From [Streptosporangium] indianense (GTDB lineage Bacteria; Actinomycetota; Actinomycetes; Streptomycetales; Streptomycetaceae): a DNA stretch of 64,000 nt. A program made the translations under genes and the position numbers. This document shows, in pieces, positions 57,112-64,000 of this stretch. The notes under the pieces are model-generated. The model was not told where the DNA came from and ran no database searches. It saw only the letters and a program-made list of their open reading frames with translations. The stretch is taken from the NCBI RefSeq assembly GCF_021474405.1, contig NZ_JAKEIO010000010.1, positions 27,631 through 91,630 on the forward strand, written 5' to 3'. Positions within the stretch are counted from its first letter, which is position 1. The number at the start of each line of letters is the position of its first letter.

Positions 57112-58104
57112 GTGGACGTGCGTGCCCGAGCCCAGGAGCTCTACCGCTTCGCTCTCGACAACGCGGACTGGAACCCGCAGACCCTCACCGAACACCGCGG
57201 CTGGAGCGGGAGCGAGCTCGCCGGCGCTCTCCAGCTGCTCGGCGAACTCGGCCTGTTGGTGCCGTCGTCGGGCCACCACAGCGGCTGGACGGCCCTCGCC
57301 CCGGACACCGCACTGCGCAAGCTGCTCCTCGACGAGGAACAGCACACGGACGCCCTGCTGAGCGCCGTCCGACGGACCCGCTCCGCGCTCGCCCAGGTGT
57401 TGGCGGACTTCCAGCCTGTGCACGCCCGGGAGTTGGCCTCCGTTCAGATGGAGGTGGTGGATGGTATGGCCAATGTGTCCGCGGTGCTGGAGGACGCCTC
57501 ACGGCGGGCGGAGGAGGAAGTGCTGTCCCTGCACCCCGGTCGCCCGCTGCCCGCGGAGATGGTGAAGGCGGGGCTCGAACGCGACCGGCTCGTGCTGGGC
57601 CGCGGCGTGCGGATGCGGACGATCCATCTGCGCTCGGCGGCCGCCGCCCCCCACATGACGGCGTATCTGCGGCGGCTGAACGGGTCGGGCGCCCAGGTCC
57701 GCACCGCGCACACCCTGCCCATGCGGCTCATCGTGGTGGACGGCTCGCTGGCGATCGTGCCGGCGTCCCGGACCGCGGACGGGGAGATCGCCGCCATCGT
57801 GCTGCGCGGCGAGACGCTGGTCGGGGTGTTCCGGGGGATCTTCGAGCACAGCTGGGAAAGCGCCGCCGTGCTGACCGAGTCGGCGACCGACAGCCCCGAG
57901 GGCGACTGGCGCCCGACCGGCCGCCACCGTGAGCTGGTGCGGATGCTCGGGGGCGGACTCACCGACGAGGCGATGGCCCGCAAGCTCGGGGTCTCCGAGC
58001 GCACGGTCCGTCGCCTCGTCTCCGAACTGACCGAACGGCTAGGAACGGCCAGCCGGTTCCAGGCCGGTGTCTGCGCGGTCCGGCTCGGCTGGCTCGACGA
58101 CTGA
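57112..58104 (+). CDS. LuxR-type transcriptional regulator with TrmB/PLD-like middle domain
   Basis: A 330-residue regulator. The first 60 residues form a TrmB-like winged helix (ALDNADWNPQTLTEHRGWSGSELAGALQLLGELGLL). The middle (about 130-250) resembles a phospholipase D/TrmB ligand-binding fold (LPMRLIVVDGSLAIVPASRT). The C-terminus has a LuxR helix-turn-helix, GLTDEAMARKLGVSERTVRRLVSELTERLG. Regulators with this layout often control neighbouring small biosynthetic clusters in Streptomyces. The GTG at 57112 follows AGGGGG. Its 3' end overlaps the convergent EamA gene by 66 bp. Confidence 0.85.
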   Translation: MDVRARAQELYRFALDNADWNPQTLTEHRGWSGSELAGALQLLGELGLLVPSSGHHSGWTALAPDTALRKLLLDEEQHTDALLSAVRRTRSALAQVLADFQPVHARELASVQMEVVDGMANVSAVLEDASRRAEEEVLSLHPGRPLPAEMVKAGLERDRLVLGRGVRMRTIHLRSAAAAPHMTAYLRRLNGSGAQVRTAHTLPMRLIVVDGSLAIVPASRTADGEIAAIVLRGETLVGVFRGIFEHSWESAAVLTESATDSPEGDWRPTGRHRELVRMLGGGLTDEAMARKLGVSERTVRRLVSELTERLGTASRFQAGVCAVRLGWLDD

Positions 58105-59007
58105 CGTCTGACGCGGGGCGGCCGCGCTGCGGCCCCACGCCGTGCCCGCGAGCACGAGGAGCGCGCCCAGCAGCCCCAGCCAGCCCGGCCGGTCGCCCGC
58201 GAGGCTGACCCCCACGACGGCGGCCCACACCGGCTCGGTGCCCAGCAACAGGCTGACCCGGGACGGCGACGTACGGCGTACGGCCCACATCTGCACGAAG
58301 AACGCGAACAGGGTGCAGAACACCGACAGGTAGAGCAGCCAGAGCCAGTCTCCGGCGTCCAGTTCCGCCGCGGCGGCCCACGTGGTGCTGCCGGTGCCGG
58401 GCAGCGTGGACAGCACCGCGAACACCGCCACCGCACCGCCGAGTTGAACCGTGGTCATCGACATCGAGTCCGCGCCCTGCACCGACCGCATGCGCGACAT
58501 CGCCAGCACGTGCACGGTACGGGCCACGGCCGCGCCCAGCATCAGCAGATCACCGAGGGACGGCGCGGTGAACCCGGCGCCCTGCGTGAGGAGCAGAACA
58601 CCCAGCACCGAAAGACCCGCCGCTGCCAGGAACGCCCCGGAGGGCCGCCTGCCCGTGATCCGGCTCTCCGCGAGCGGCGTGAAGATCATGGTGAGGCTGA
58701 TGATGAGCCCGGCGTTGGTCGCCGAGGTGTGCACGACGCCGTACGTCTCCAACAGGAAGATCCCGGACAGGATCAGCCCGAGGACACCGGCCCCCCGCAG
58801 CTGCGCCCCGTCCAGCGCCTTGAGCTTGCGCCACCCGGTGCCGACCAGGACCGGCAGCACCACACCGAACCGCAGGACCAGCACGGCGAGTACGGTCTGC
58901 GCCGTGGTGACCTCCTTGGCGGCGAGGTAACTGGAGCCCCACACCACCGCCACCAGCAGGACGGGCAGATCGGTCAGCCAGGCGCGGCGGGCCGCTTTGA
59001 CGGTCAT
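58039..59007 (-). CDS. EamA (DMT) family exporter
   Basis: A 322-residue membrane protein with ten TM helices in two EamA repeats (VWGSSYLAAKEVTTAQTVLAVLVLR and LGTEPVWAAVVGVSLAGDRPGWLGLLGALLVLAGT-type halves). Proteins of this superfamily export amino acids and amino-acid-like metabolites such as RhaT/YdcZ-type substrates. It follows the hydroxylase and ArgG-like genes in one direction with small gaps, so it is probably the exporter of their product. The overlap with the regulator gene means that their 3' ends are antisense to each other. Confidence 0.85.
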   Translation of the reverse strand: MTVKAARRAWLTDLPVLLVAVVWGSSYLAAKEVTTAQTVLAVLVLRFGVVLPVLVGTGWRKLKALDGAQLRGAGVLGLILSGIFLLETYGVVHTSATNAGLIISLTMIFTPLAESRITGRRPSGAFLAAAGLSVLGVLLLTQGAGFTAPSLGDLLMLGAAVARTVHVLAMSRMRSVQGADSMSMTTVQLGGAVAVFAVLSTLPGTGSTTWAAAAELDAGDWLWLLYLSVFCTLFAFFVQMWAVRRTSPSRVSLLLGTEPVWAAVVGVSLAGDRPGWLGLLGALLVLAGTAWGRSAAAPRQTSVVEPAEPDRADTGLEPAGRS

Positions 59008-59052
59008 GGGGGGCTCCTAGGGCAGCGGAGGTGGAAGTCGGGAGAGGGGGGC

Positions 59053-59784
59053 TCAGCGCGCCGTGTAGGCGATCACCAGGACGTCGCGGTGGGCGGCGCG
59101 TTCGGGGTCCACCGGGTGCACCGGGGTCACCGAGTGCAGCGTGCGGCGGTCGTCGCCCAGCAGGAGGTCACCGGGCTCGGACAGGGTAGCTGTGATCAGG
59201 TGTTCGCCCGCGTCGGTGTAGACGGCGCTCTCACCGCCGGTGACGTTGCTGCGGCCGATGAGCAGCGAGGTGATGAAGGTGACTCCGTCCCGGTGCCGGC
59301 CCTCCGGTGCGGGCCGGCCCTGCTGGTCGGCGGACGCGCTGATGCGGTACGGGTGCAGTTTCACGTTCCACGACGCCGTGCCGTCGACGTCGGTGAAGAT
59401 CCGGCCGAGTTCGACGATGACGGACCGCAGCAGCGGGTCACCGGTGAAGGACTCCGTCAGCGGGTCGAAGACGCGCTCGATGCCGCCGTTGAGCGGATTG
59501 ATGTCCGACTCCTGACGGTACGGCGCGTGCGGGAGCAGGGTGAGGGCGCCCGCGGCCGGGTCGAGCTCGAACTGGCCGTAGCGGCGGTACCGGTACGTGC
59601 CCCCGTCGGCCATGTACGTGTCGAGGGTGAGTTCGTCCCAGTGCGCGGCGAACCGCGCCCAGTCGGTGGCGCCGACACCGGCGAGCGCGGAGAGCTGCGC
59701 CGAGGGCATCAGATGACCGCCGTGGCCGGCGAGGGCGTTGACGGCGGCGTCGGCGGCGGGGTGACGGGTGGCGGCAGTGGTCAT
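59053..59784 (-). CDS. 2OG-Fe(II) dioxygenase, amino-acid hydroxylase type (PF10014)
   Basis: A 243-residue non-heme iron oxygenase of the group that includes isoleucine 4-hydroxylase. Iron ligands are HRD in PEGRHRDGVTF and the distal His in TLHSVTPV; the 2-oxoglutarate Arg is in AAHRDVLVIAY. It begins with a family-like MPSAQLSALAGVG region. The ATG at 59784 follows GGAG. It lies between the ArgG-like and EamA genes. I infer hydroxylation of a free amino acid or of the ligated product, with export by EamA. Confidence 0.82.
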   Translation of the reverse strand: MTTAATRHPAADAAVNALAGHGGHLMPSAQLSALAGVGATDWARFAAHWDELTLDTYMADGGTYRYRRYGQFELDPAAGALTLLPHAPYRQESDINPLNGGIERVFDPLTESFTGDPLLRSVIVELGRIFTDVDGTASWNVKLHPYRISASADQQGRPAPEGRHRDGVTFITSLLIGRSNVTGGESAVYTDAGEHLITATLSEPGDLLLGDDRRTLHSVTPVHPVDPERAAHRDVLVIAYTAR

Positions 59785-59858
59785 GGCGTACTCCGTAGGT
59801 GAAACCGCGGGTGGGATCCGCGAAGGAAGGGGAAGGGGCGAGCAGCGGGAGCGGAGGG

Positions 59859-61067
59859 TCAGACGGTGGCGAGGACCGGGGCGGCCGCAGGGGCGAACGG
59901 CGCCGACTCCGCGCTGATCGAACGCTCCTCCCACGCCTCCCGGTCGCGCAGATACAGCGGCGCTCCGACGGTGATGGAGCGCGTGTCGGCACCGCCGCTG
60001 CGCAGCCGCCAGGTCACGGACCCGGTGGTGCGGGCGGCACAGGCATCGATGAACACCTGTGTGGCGAGCCGCAGTTCGCCGAACCAGCGGCCTTCGAGGG
60101 CCTCGCGGGTCCAGACCTGCTCCAGATGCCGCTTCTCGCGGATGAGTTCGGCGTCCAGGCAGGCGCTCTCGATGTGCCGGTAGCCGCTGAGCAGGAGCCA
60201 GGCGGCGGGCATCTCCCGGATCTCGAGGACCTTCTCGCCGTCGTCGAGGTGCTCCAGTCCGGAGTAGCGGCCGAGTCCGTACGCGCCGACCCTCCGGTTG
60301 AGGCGGTCGATCAGCCCGGTCAGGGGCAGCGGCTCTCCGTCGAGAGCGACGGGCCGTCCTTGCTCGAAGGTGACGGTGAGGGTGTCGGTGTCACCGGGGA
60401 GGGCGGTCGGCCGGCTCCAGGTGTACATCTCCTCGGGGACCTCGTGGAGCTCGGGGTCGTCGAGGATGCCCGACTCGAACTCGCGGCACCACAGGTTGGA
60501 ATCGCCGCTGACGATCCGACCGGCGAGCAGATCGATGCCGGCGTCGCGCAGTTCGGCCAGCTTGTCGTCGCGCGTGACGGGATCGAGGTCGTAGGGGCTG
60601 CCGAACACGCCCTCGTACCCGAGCAGCGTCAGCGCCCCGTTGAGGCGGCGCAGGGTGTTCTGGGAGCGGTTGGCGGTGTGCAGCACGGCCTGCGCGCCGA
60701 GCGCACGGGCCAGTTCGACCGCGCTGTGGGCGATCAGCGGACGGCTCAGCGTGGAGCTGACGGGATGGATCCCGAGGTACACGGCCTGGGCGGCGATCGC
60801 GGGAGCGACGTATTTCTCGGCGAACTCGGCCCGCCGGTGGAGGATGTGGATCGTCGCGCCGAGCGCCTCGGCGACCTGGCGTTTGTACCCACTGGACTCG
60901 TCCTCGCCGATGTCCACGCTCACGGCGTGCACCTCGCGGATGCCCATTCGCCGCAGCCGCAGCAGCAGATACGAACTGTCGAGCCCGCCGCTGAACAGCG
61001 TCACGACGGGGAGGCCCGGGTCCAGGGAATCGAGCTGCGAGAAGGAACGAATGAGCGGGGAACGCAT
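59859..61067 (-). CDS. Argininosuccinate-synthase-like ATP pyrophosphatase with altered signature
   Basis: A 402-residue PP-loop ligase. The ATP loop is TLFSGGLDSSYLLL. Segments aligned to argininosuccinate synthase follow: HPVSSTLSRPLIAHSAVELA, then HTANRSQNTLRRLN at the place of the usual GCTGKGNDQVRFE, then SGDSNLWCREFESG at the place of DENLWGRSIEGG. So the fold and the order are kept but the Asp/ATP signature is rewritten (GKGNDQ lost, only the Asn and one Arg kept). It probably activates a carbonyl-amide or urea-type group by AMP transfer and joins it to an amine. The ATG at 61067 follows GGAGAG. It is upstream of the hydroxylase and exporter. Confidence 0.82.
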   Translation of the reverse strand: MRSPLIRSFSQLDSLDPGLPVVTLFSGGLDSSYLLLRLRRMGIREVHAVSVDIGEDESSGYKRQVAEALGATIHILHRRAEFAEKYVAPAIAAQAVYLGIHPVSSTLSRPLIAHSAVELARALGAQAVLHTANRSQNTLRRLNGALTLLGYEGVFGSPYDLDPVTRDDKLAELRDAGIDLLAGRIVSGDSNLWCREFESGILDDPELHEVPEEMYTWSRPTALPGDTDTLTVTFEQGRPVALDGEPLPLTGLIDRLNRRVGAYGLGRYSGLEHLDDGEKVLEIREMPAAWLLLSGYRHIESACLDAELIREKRHLEQVWTREALEGRWFGELRLATQVFIDACAARTTGSVTWRLRSGGADTRSITVGAPLYLRDREAWEERSISAESAPFAPAAAPVLATV

Positions 61068-61407
61068 GGACTCTCCAACCTCTGCACTGGTCACAGGCAA
61101 GGAGACTTCCGTGCGGACCCCCGGCCCGACAATGCGTCCCGGCAGTCCGCGCCCGGCCATGACCGGACCCGGACGCGGATCTCGATGCCGGTCACGGGCG
61201 AGGCGCCCCTCGAGATCGCCCCACGGGAAAGGCGGCGGCCCAGGGGATCGGAGGCCGCCGCCTCGGGTCCAGAGGAACAGCTACCGAGGCTGCCCGCAAA
61301 GCCCTCTCTTGCTAGAAGTGGCCGTATCCGGGACGAGGGTTCCGGCTGTGACCTGGTGCGGTCTCCACGACCTCGCTTCGTACGTGACCCGGGTCATGTG
61401 GGGCGCC
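61068..61407. other. Leader and terminator region upstream of the ArgG-like gene
   Basis: About 340 bp. It contains a strong hairpin (61230-61263) and no gene. The ArgG-like promoter should be between that hairpin and 61090, or the hairpin may be an attenuator if transcription begins further upstream. Confidence 0.45.
61230..61263 (-). terminator. Terminator after the ECF operon (or attenuator)
   Basis: A perfect 11-bp stem AGGCGGCGGCC/GGCCGCCGCCT with a 12-base loop; on the minus strand TTTCCC follows. It is about 145 bases after the ECF stop codon and 163 before the ArgG-like ATG. Confidence 0.7.
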
Positions 61408-62244
61408 TCACTGCCGGGACGCCTCGAACGTGACCGGCGTCTCGAAGGCCGCCCGGCGCGTGGCCCTGCGCAACGCCCTGAGGACCGCCGGCCCGACGGT
61501 GAGCGTCAGCACGACCGTGACGACCGCCCGGCCCAGGTCCCAGCCGAGCGAAGTGGCGACGCAGTACGCGACGAAACGGGCCAGATTCGTGGCGACCGGC
61601 GCGTGCGGGTCGAAGGCCACGTTCGAGGCGAGAGCACCCATGAACGGCCAGCCCGCCATGTTCATCACCGTGCCGTACGCGAACGCGGCGAGGAAGCCGT
61701 AACCGGCGAGCATCACGAGCTCTGCCCGGCCGCGCAGCCGGTCGGGGCCCGGCAGCAGACCGGCCCCCATCGCGAACCAGCCCATCGCCAGCATCTGGAA
61801 CGGCAGCCACGGCCCGACCCCGCCCGTGAGCAGCGCCGACGCGAACATCGTCACCGAGCCGAGGACGAAGCCGAAACCCGGGCCGAGCACCCGGCCGCTC
61901 AGCACCATCAGGAAGAACATCGGCTCGATGCCGGCGGTACCGGCCCCGATCGGCCGCAGGGCCGCTCCCGTGGCGGCCAGCACACCGAGCATCGCGACCG
62001 CCTTCGGGCCGAGACCGGCCTCCGCCACGGCCGCACCCGCCACCGCTACGAGCAGCACCAGCAGGCCCGCGAAGAGCCAGGGCGCGTCCTGGGCGTGCGC
62101 GCTGAGCCGCGAGGTCGGCGGGGTGAGGAAGGGCCACGTGAAACCGGCGACGCCCACCGCGCTGACCAGGGCCAGGGCGAGGACGGAGCGCGGGCCGAGG
62201 CGCACGGCCCGGGCCTGCCGCACGCGGGTCGTCGGGGCGCCCAT
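61408..62244 (-). CDS. ECF transporter S component
   Basis: A 278-residue membrane protein with six or more TM helices of the ECF substrate-binding (S) type (AEAGLGPKAVAMLGVLAATGAALRP, PMFFLMVLSGRVLGPGFGFVLG, AELVMLAGYGFLAAFAYG). It captures a vitamin or trace metal complex outside the cell. The substrate cannot be named from sequence. It starts within the last codon of the ATPase gene (ATGA overlap), so S, A and T are co-translated. Confidence 0.85.
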   Translation of the reverse strand: MGAPTTRVRQARAVRLGPRSVLALALVSAVGVAGFTWPFLTPPTSRLSAHAQDAPWLFAGLLVLLVAVAGAAVAEAGLGPKAVAMLGVLAATGAALRPIGAGTAGIEPMFFLMVLSGRVLGPGFGFVLGSVTMFASALLTGGVGPWLPFQMLAMGWFAMGAGLLPGPDRLRGRAELVMLAGYGFLAAFAYGTVMNMAGWPFMGALASNVAFDPHAPVATNLARFVAYCVATSLGWDLGRAVVTVVLTLTVGPAVLRALRRATRRAAFETPVTFEASRQ

Positions 62245-63899
62245 CAGCCGGCCTCGGGGTGCAGGGCCGCACGGACCTCGGTGACCGTGAGCCAGCGCTG
62301 CGGCGCCAGGATCTTCGTGACCTGCGGGGCGAACGACGGCGACGACACCACGATGTCGGCCGTCGGCCCGTCGGCGATCACTTCGCCCTCCGCCAGCAGC
62401 ACCACCCGGTGCGCCAGCTCGGCCGCGAGCTCCACGTCGTGCGTGGCCAGGACGATGGCGTGCCCGTCGGCGGCCAGTGCCCGCAGGACCGTCACCAGCC
62501 GGGCCTTCGCCGCGTAGTCCAGGCCCCGGGTCGGCTCGTCCAGAAGGAGCAGCGGCGGCCGGGCGGTCAGCACCACGGCCAGGGCGAGCGCGAGCCGCTG
62601 CCCCTCCGAGAGGTCGCGCGGGTGGGTGCCGTCGGTGACGTCGGGCAGCAGCTCCGAGACCAGGGCCCGGCAGGTGCCGGGGGCCGCGCCCGCGTCCCGG
62701 TCGGCCGCCGCGCACTCGGCGGCGACGGTGTCGGCGTAGAGCAGATCGCGAGGCTCCTGCGGGACCAGGCCGACTTTGCGGACGAGGTCCTTCGGGGCGG
62801 TGCGGTGGGGCGTGGCCTCGCCCAGGCGGACGGTTCCGGAGCTGGGCTCGACGAGGCCGACCAGGGCGTTGAGGAGGGTGGACTTTCCGGCGCCGTTGCG
62901 GCCCATGAGGGCGATGGTCTCGCCGGGGGTGAGGGTGAGGTCGATGTGGCTGAGGGCCTGGACGCGGCCGCGGGTGACCGAGAGGGCTCGTACCTCGCCC
63001 AGGGGGGTGGGAGGTGTCGATCGCTTGCGGGTGCGGGATGTCGGTGGCTTGTCGCGCAGTTCCCCGCGCCCCTCGGGGGCGGCGTTGTGCAGCTCGCGCT
63101 TGAGATCTCCTGCCTTGCGGCGGGCGTCGCGGACCGTCAGGGGGAGGGGGGTCCAGGCCGCCAGGCGGCCCAGGGCGACCACCGGGGGGTACACCGGCGA
63201 CACGGCCATCACCTCGGCCGGGGGGCCCAGGACCGGGGCGGCGCCCGGGGCGGGCAGGAGGACGACCTGGTCGGCGTACTGGATGACGCGTTCCAGCCGG
63301 TGCTCGGCCATGAGGACCGTCGTGCCGAGGTCGTGGACGAGCCGCTGGAGGACGGCCAGGACCTCCTCGGCGGCCGCCGGGTCGAGCGCGGAGGTCGGCT
63401 CGTCCAGGACGAGGACGCTCGGGTGCGGGGTGAGGACCGAGCCGATCGCGACGCGCTGCTGCTGGCCACCGGAGAGGGTGGCGATCGGGCGGTCCCGCAG
63501 GCCGGCGAGGCCGAGCAGGTCGAGCGTCTCCTCGACGCGGCGGCGCATCACGTCCGGGGCGAGGCCCAGCGACTCCATGCCGTAGGCGAGTTCGTCCTCG
63601 ACGGTGTCGGTGACGAAGTGGGACAGCGGATCCTGCCCCACCGTGCCCACCACGTCGGCCAGCTCGCGCGGCTTGTGGGTGCGGGTGTCGCGGCCGGCGA
63701 CCGTGACCCGGCCGCGCAGGGTGCCGCCGGTGAAGTGCGGGACGAGCCCGCCGACCGCACCCAGGACGGTGGACTTGCCCACGCCGGACGGGCCCGCCAG
63801 CAGGACGAGTTCGCCTTCCGGCACCTCGAAGTCGACGCCCTGGACGGTGGGCTCGTCCGACCCGTCGTAGGTCACGGAGACATCCTCAAAGCGGATCAC
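62244..63899 (-). CDS. Fused double ECF ATPase (A and A' in one chain)
   Basis: A 551-residue ATP-binding protein with two ABC domains. First: Walker A GPSGVGKST, Q-loop VGQDP, signature LSGGQQQR, Walker B VLVLDEPTSALD, His in AEHRLE. Second: GRNGAGKST, VPQEPRDLL, weak signature LSEGQRLALALAV, LLLLDEPTRGLD and ATHDVELA. The two are joined by a linker of about 40 residues that contains a REP-like repeat. It energises import with the T component. The GTG at 63899 overlaps the T gene stop by TGA/GTG (TCGTGA). Confidence 0.92.
   Translation of the reverse strand: MIRFEDVSVTYDGSDEPTVQGVDFEVPEGELVLLAGPSGVGKSTVLGAVGGLVPHFTGGTLRGRVTVAGRDTRTHKPRELADVVGTVGQDPLSHFVTDTVEDELAYGMESLGLAPDVMRRRVEETLDLLGLAGLRDRPIATLSGGQQQRVAIGSVLTPHPSVLVLDEPTSALDPAAAEEVLAVLQRLVHDLGTTVLMAEHRLERVIQYADQVVLLPAPGAAPVLGPPAEVMAVSPVYPPVVALGRLAAWTPLPLTVRDARRKAGDLKRELHNAAPEGRGELRDKPPTSRTRKRSTPPTPLGEVRALSVTRGRVQALSHIDLTLTPGETIALMGRNGAGKSTLLNALVGLVEPSSGTVRLGEATPHRTAPKDLVRKVGLVPQEPRDLLYADTVAAECAAADRDAGAAPGTCRALVSELLPDVTDGTHPRDLSEGQRLALALAVVLTARPPLLLLDEPTRGLDYAAKARLVTVLRALAADGHAIVLATHDVELAAELAHRVVLLAEGEVIADGPTADIVVSSPSFAPQVTKILAPQRWLTVTEVRAALHPEAG
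63050..63084. repeat. REP-like palindrome in the ABC linker
   Basis: It contains GTCGCGCAGTTCCCCGCGCCCCT then CGGGGGC closure, the same core as at 18862 and 21525. It lies in frame in the linker between the two ATPase domains (residues about 270-285). Confidence 0.7.
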
Positions 63900-64000
63900 G
63901 ACGGCTCCTGGGGGTCGGGGGCGACGAACGAGGGCAGCAGGCCGAGGAGTACGGCCGCGGCCGCAAGGCCGGCTTCCTCGCCGGGGTGCCGATCGCCGGC
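63896..64000 (-). CDS. ECF transporter T component, C-terminal fragment
   Basis: The last 34 residues (ending FVAPDPQEPS) of a minus-strand gene that continues off the right edge. The hydrophobic GLAAAAVLLGLLPSF end and the position just before the A component identify EcfT/CbiQ by context. The stop codon TGA (63896-63898) overlaps the ATPase GTG. No further features can be read. Confidence 0.6.
   Translation of the reverse strand, partial: AGDRHPGEEAGLAAAAVLLGLLPSFVAPDPQEPS

Noticed and set aside
61068..61407. T-box or amino-acid attenuator before the ArgG-like gene
   Set aside because: The hairpin is there, but no T-box sequence or leader peptide with repeated codons was found; a terminator of the upstream ECF operon explains it more simply.

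Overview
The window is chromosomal DNA of a high-GC actinomycete, almost certainly a Streptomyces. Supporting signs are the very high third-position GC, frequent GTG/TTG starts, leaderless promoters, families typical of the genus (DUF3052, DUF4429-SHOCT, DUF6153, AbaA/WhiJ/DUF397 triad, GT87-PAP2 fusion, TerD arrays) and the genus' small palindromic repeats built on a GCGCAGTTCCCCGCGCCCC core. There is no rRNA, CRISPR array or intact transposon. One tRNA (Val, anticodon TAC) is present.

Layout. 1-6.4 kb: a partial and possibly frameshifted GNAT gene, a MerR regulator with its aldo/keto reductase, a DUF4429-SHOCT protein, an exported alpha/beta hydrolase, and a TetR repressor divergent from a DHA2 efflux pump. 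6.6-10.6 kb: a small membrane protein, a two-TM K+ channel and the homodimeric pyruvate dehydrogenase E1 (aceE). 11-21.5 kb: DUF3052, an AhpE-type peroxiredoxin, then a tellurium-resistance-type stress island (two TerD, a TerC-like DUF475 membrane protein, a TerA-like protein, a tailed TerD) followed by its predicted biosynthetic arm (CitE-like lyase, a fused phosphoribosyltransferase/TRSP/StiP protein, HAD phosphatase). 21.4-29.3 kb: DedA, FmdB zinc ribbon and a wall-associated set (class A PBP, NodB-like protein, secreted Amidase_6). 29.3-38 kb: tRNA-Val, DUF6153/DUF305 pair, ketopantoate-reductase-like enzyme, DUF2277, a palindromic MITE-like element, PAP2, DedA, DoxX, PhoD phosphatase, secreted HNH nuclease. 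38-40 kb: a yybP-ykoY manganese riboswitch controlling a GDT1/UPF0016 Mn exporter, HAD phosphatase and a 17-bp tandem repeat array. 40-52 kb: peptidoglycan-binding membrane protein, MFS pump with a C-terminal winged helix, GNAT, two small paralogous-domain proteins, DUF1992, FHA protein, O-methyltransferase, MHS transporter and GT87-PAP2. 51.3-55.8 kb: a WD40 remnant, an AbaA/WhiJ/DUF397 locus, then a divergent steroid thiolase (fadA5-like) and CYP125 with two KstR-like boxes. 55.8-61.1 kb: a compact cluster with a cytoplasmic periplasmic-binding-fold protein, a 46-residue exported peptide, a LuxR-type regulator, an EamA exporter, a 2OG-Fe amino-acid hydroxylase and an argininosuccinate-synthase paralogue with a rewritten signature. 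61.4-64 kb: an ECF vitamin-type importer (S, fused A, partial T).

The two most interesting systems are the Ter island with its metabolite-making arm, and the 55.8-61.1 kb cluster. I infer that the latter makes and exports a modified amino acid through an atypical ArgG-type ligation; I cannot match it to a described pathway. Nothing here was searched against a database; family names come from motif recognition.
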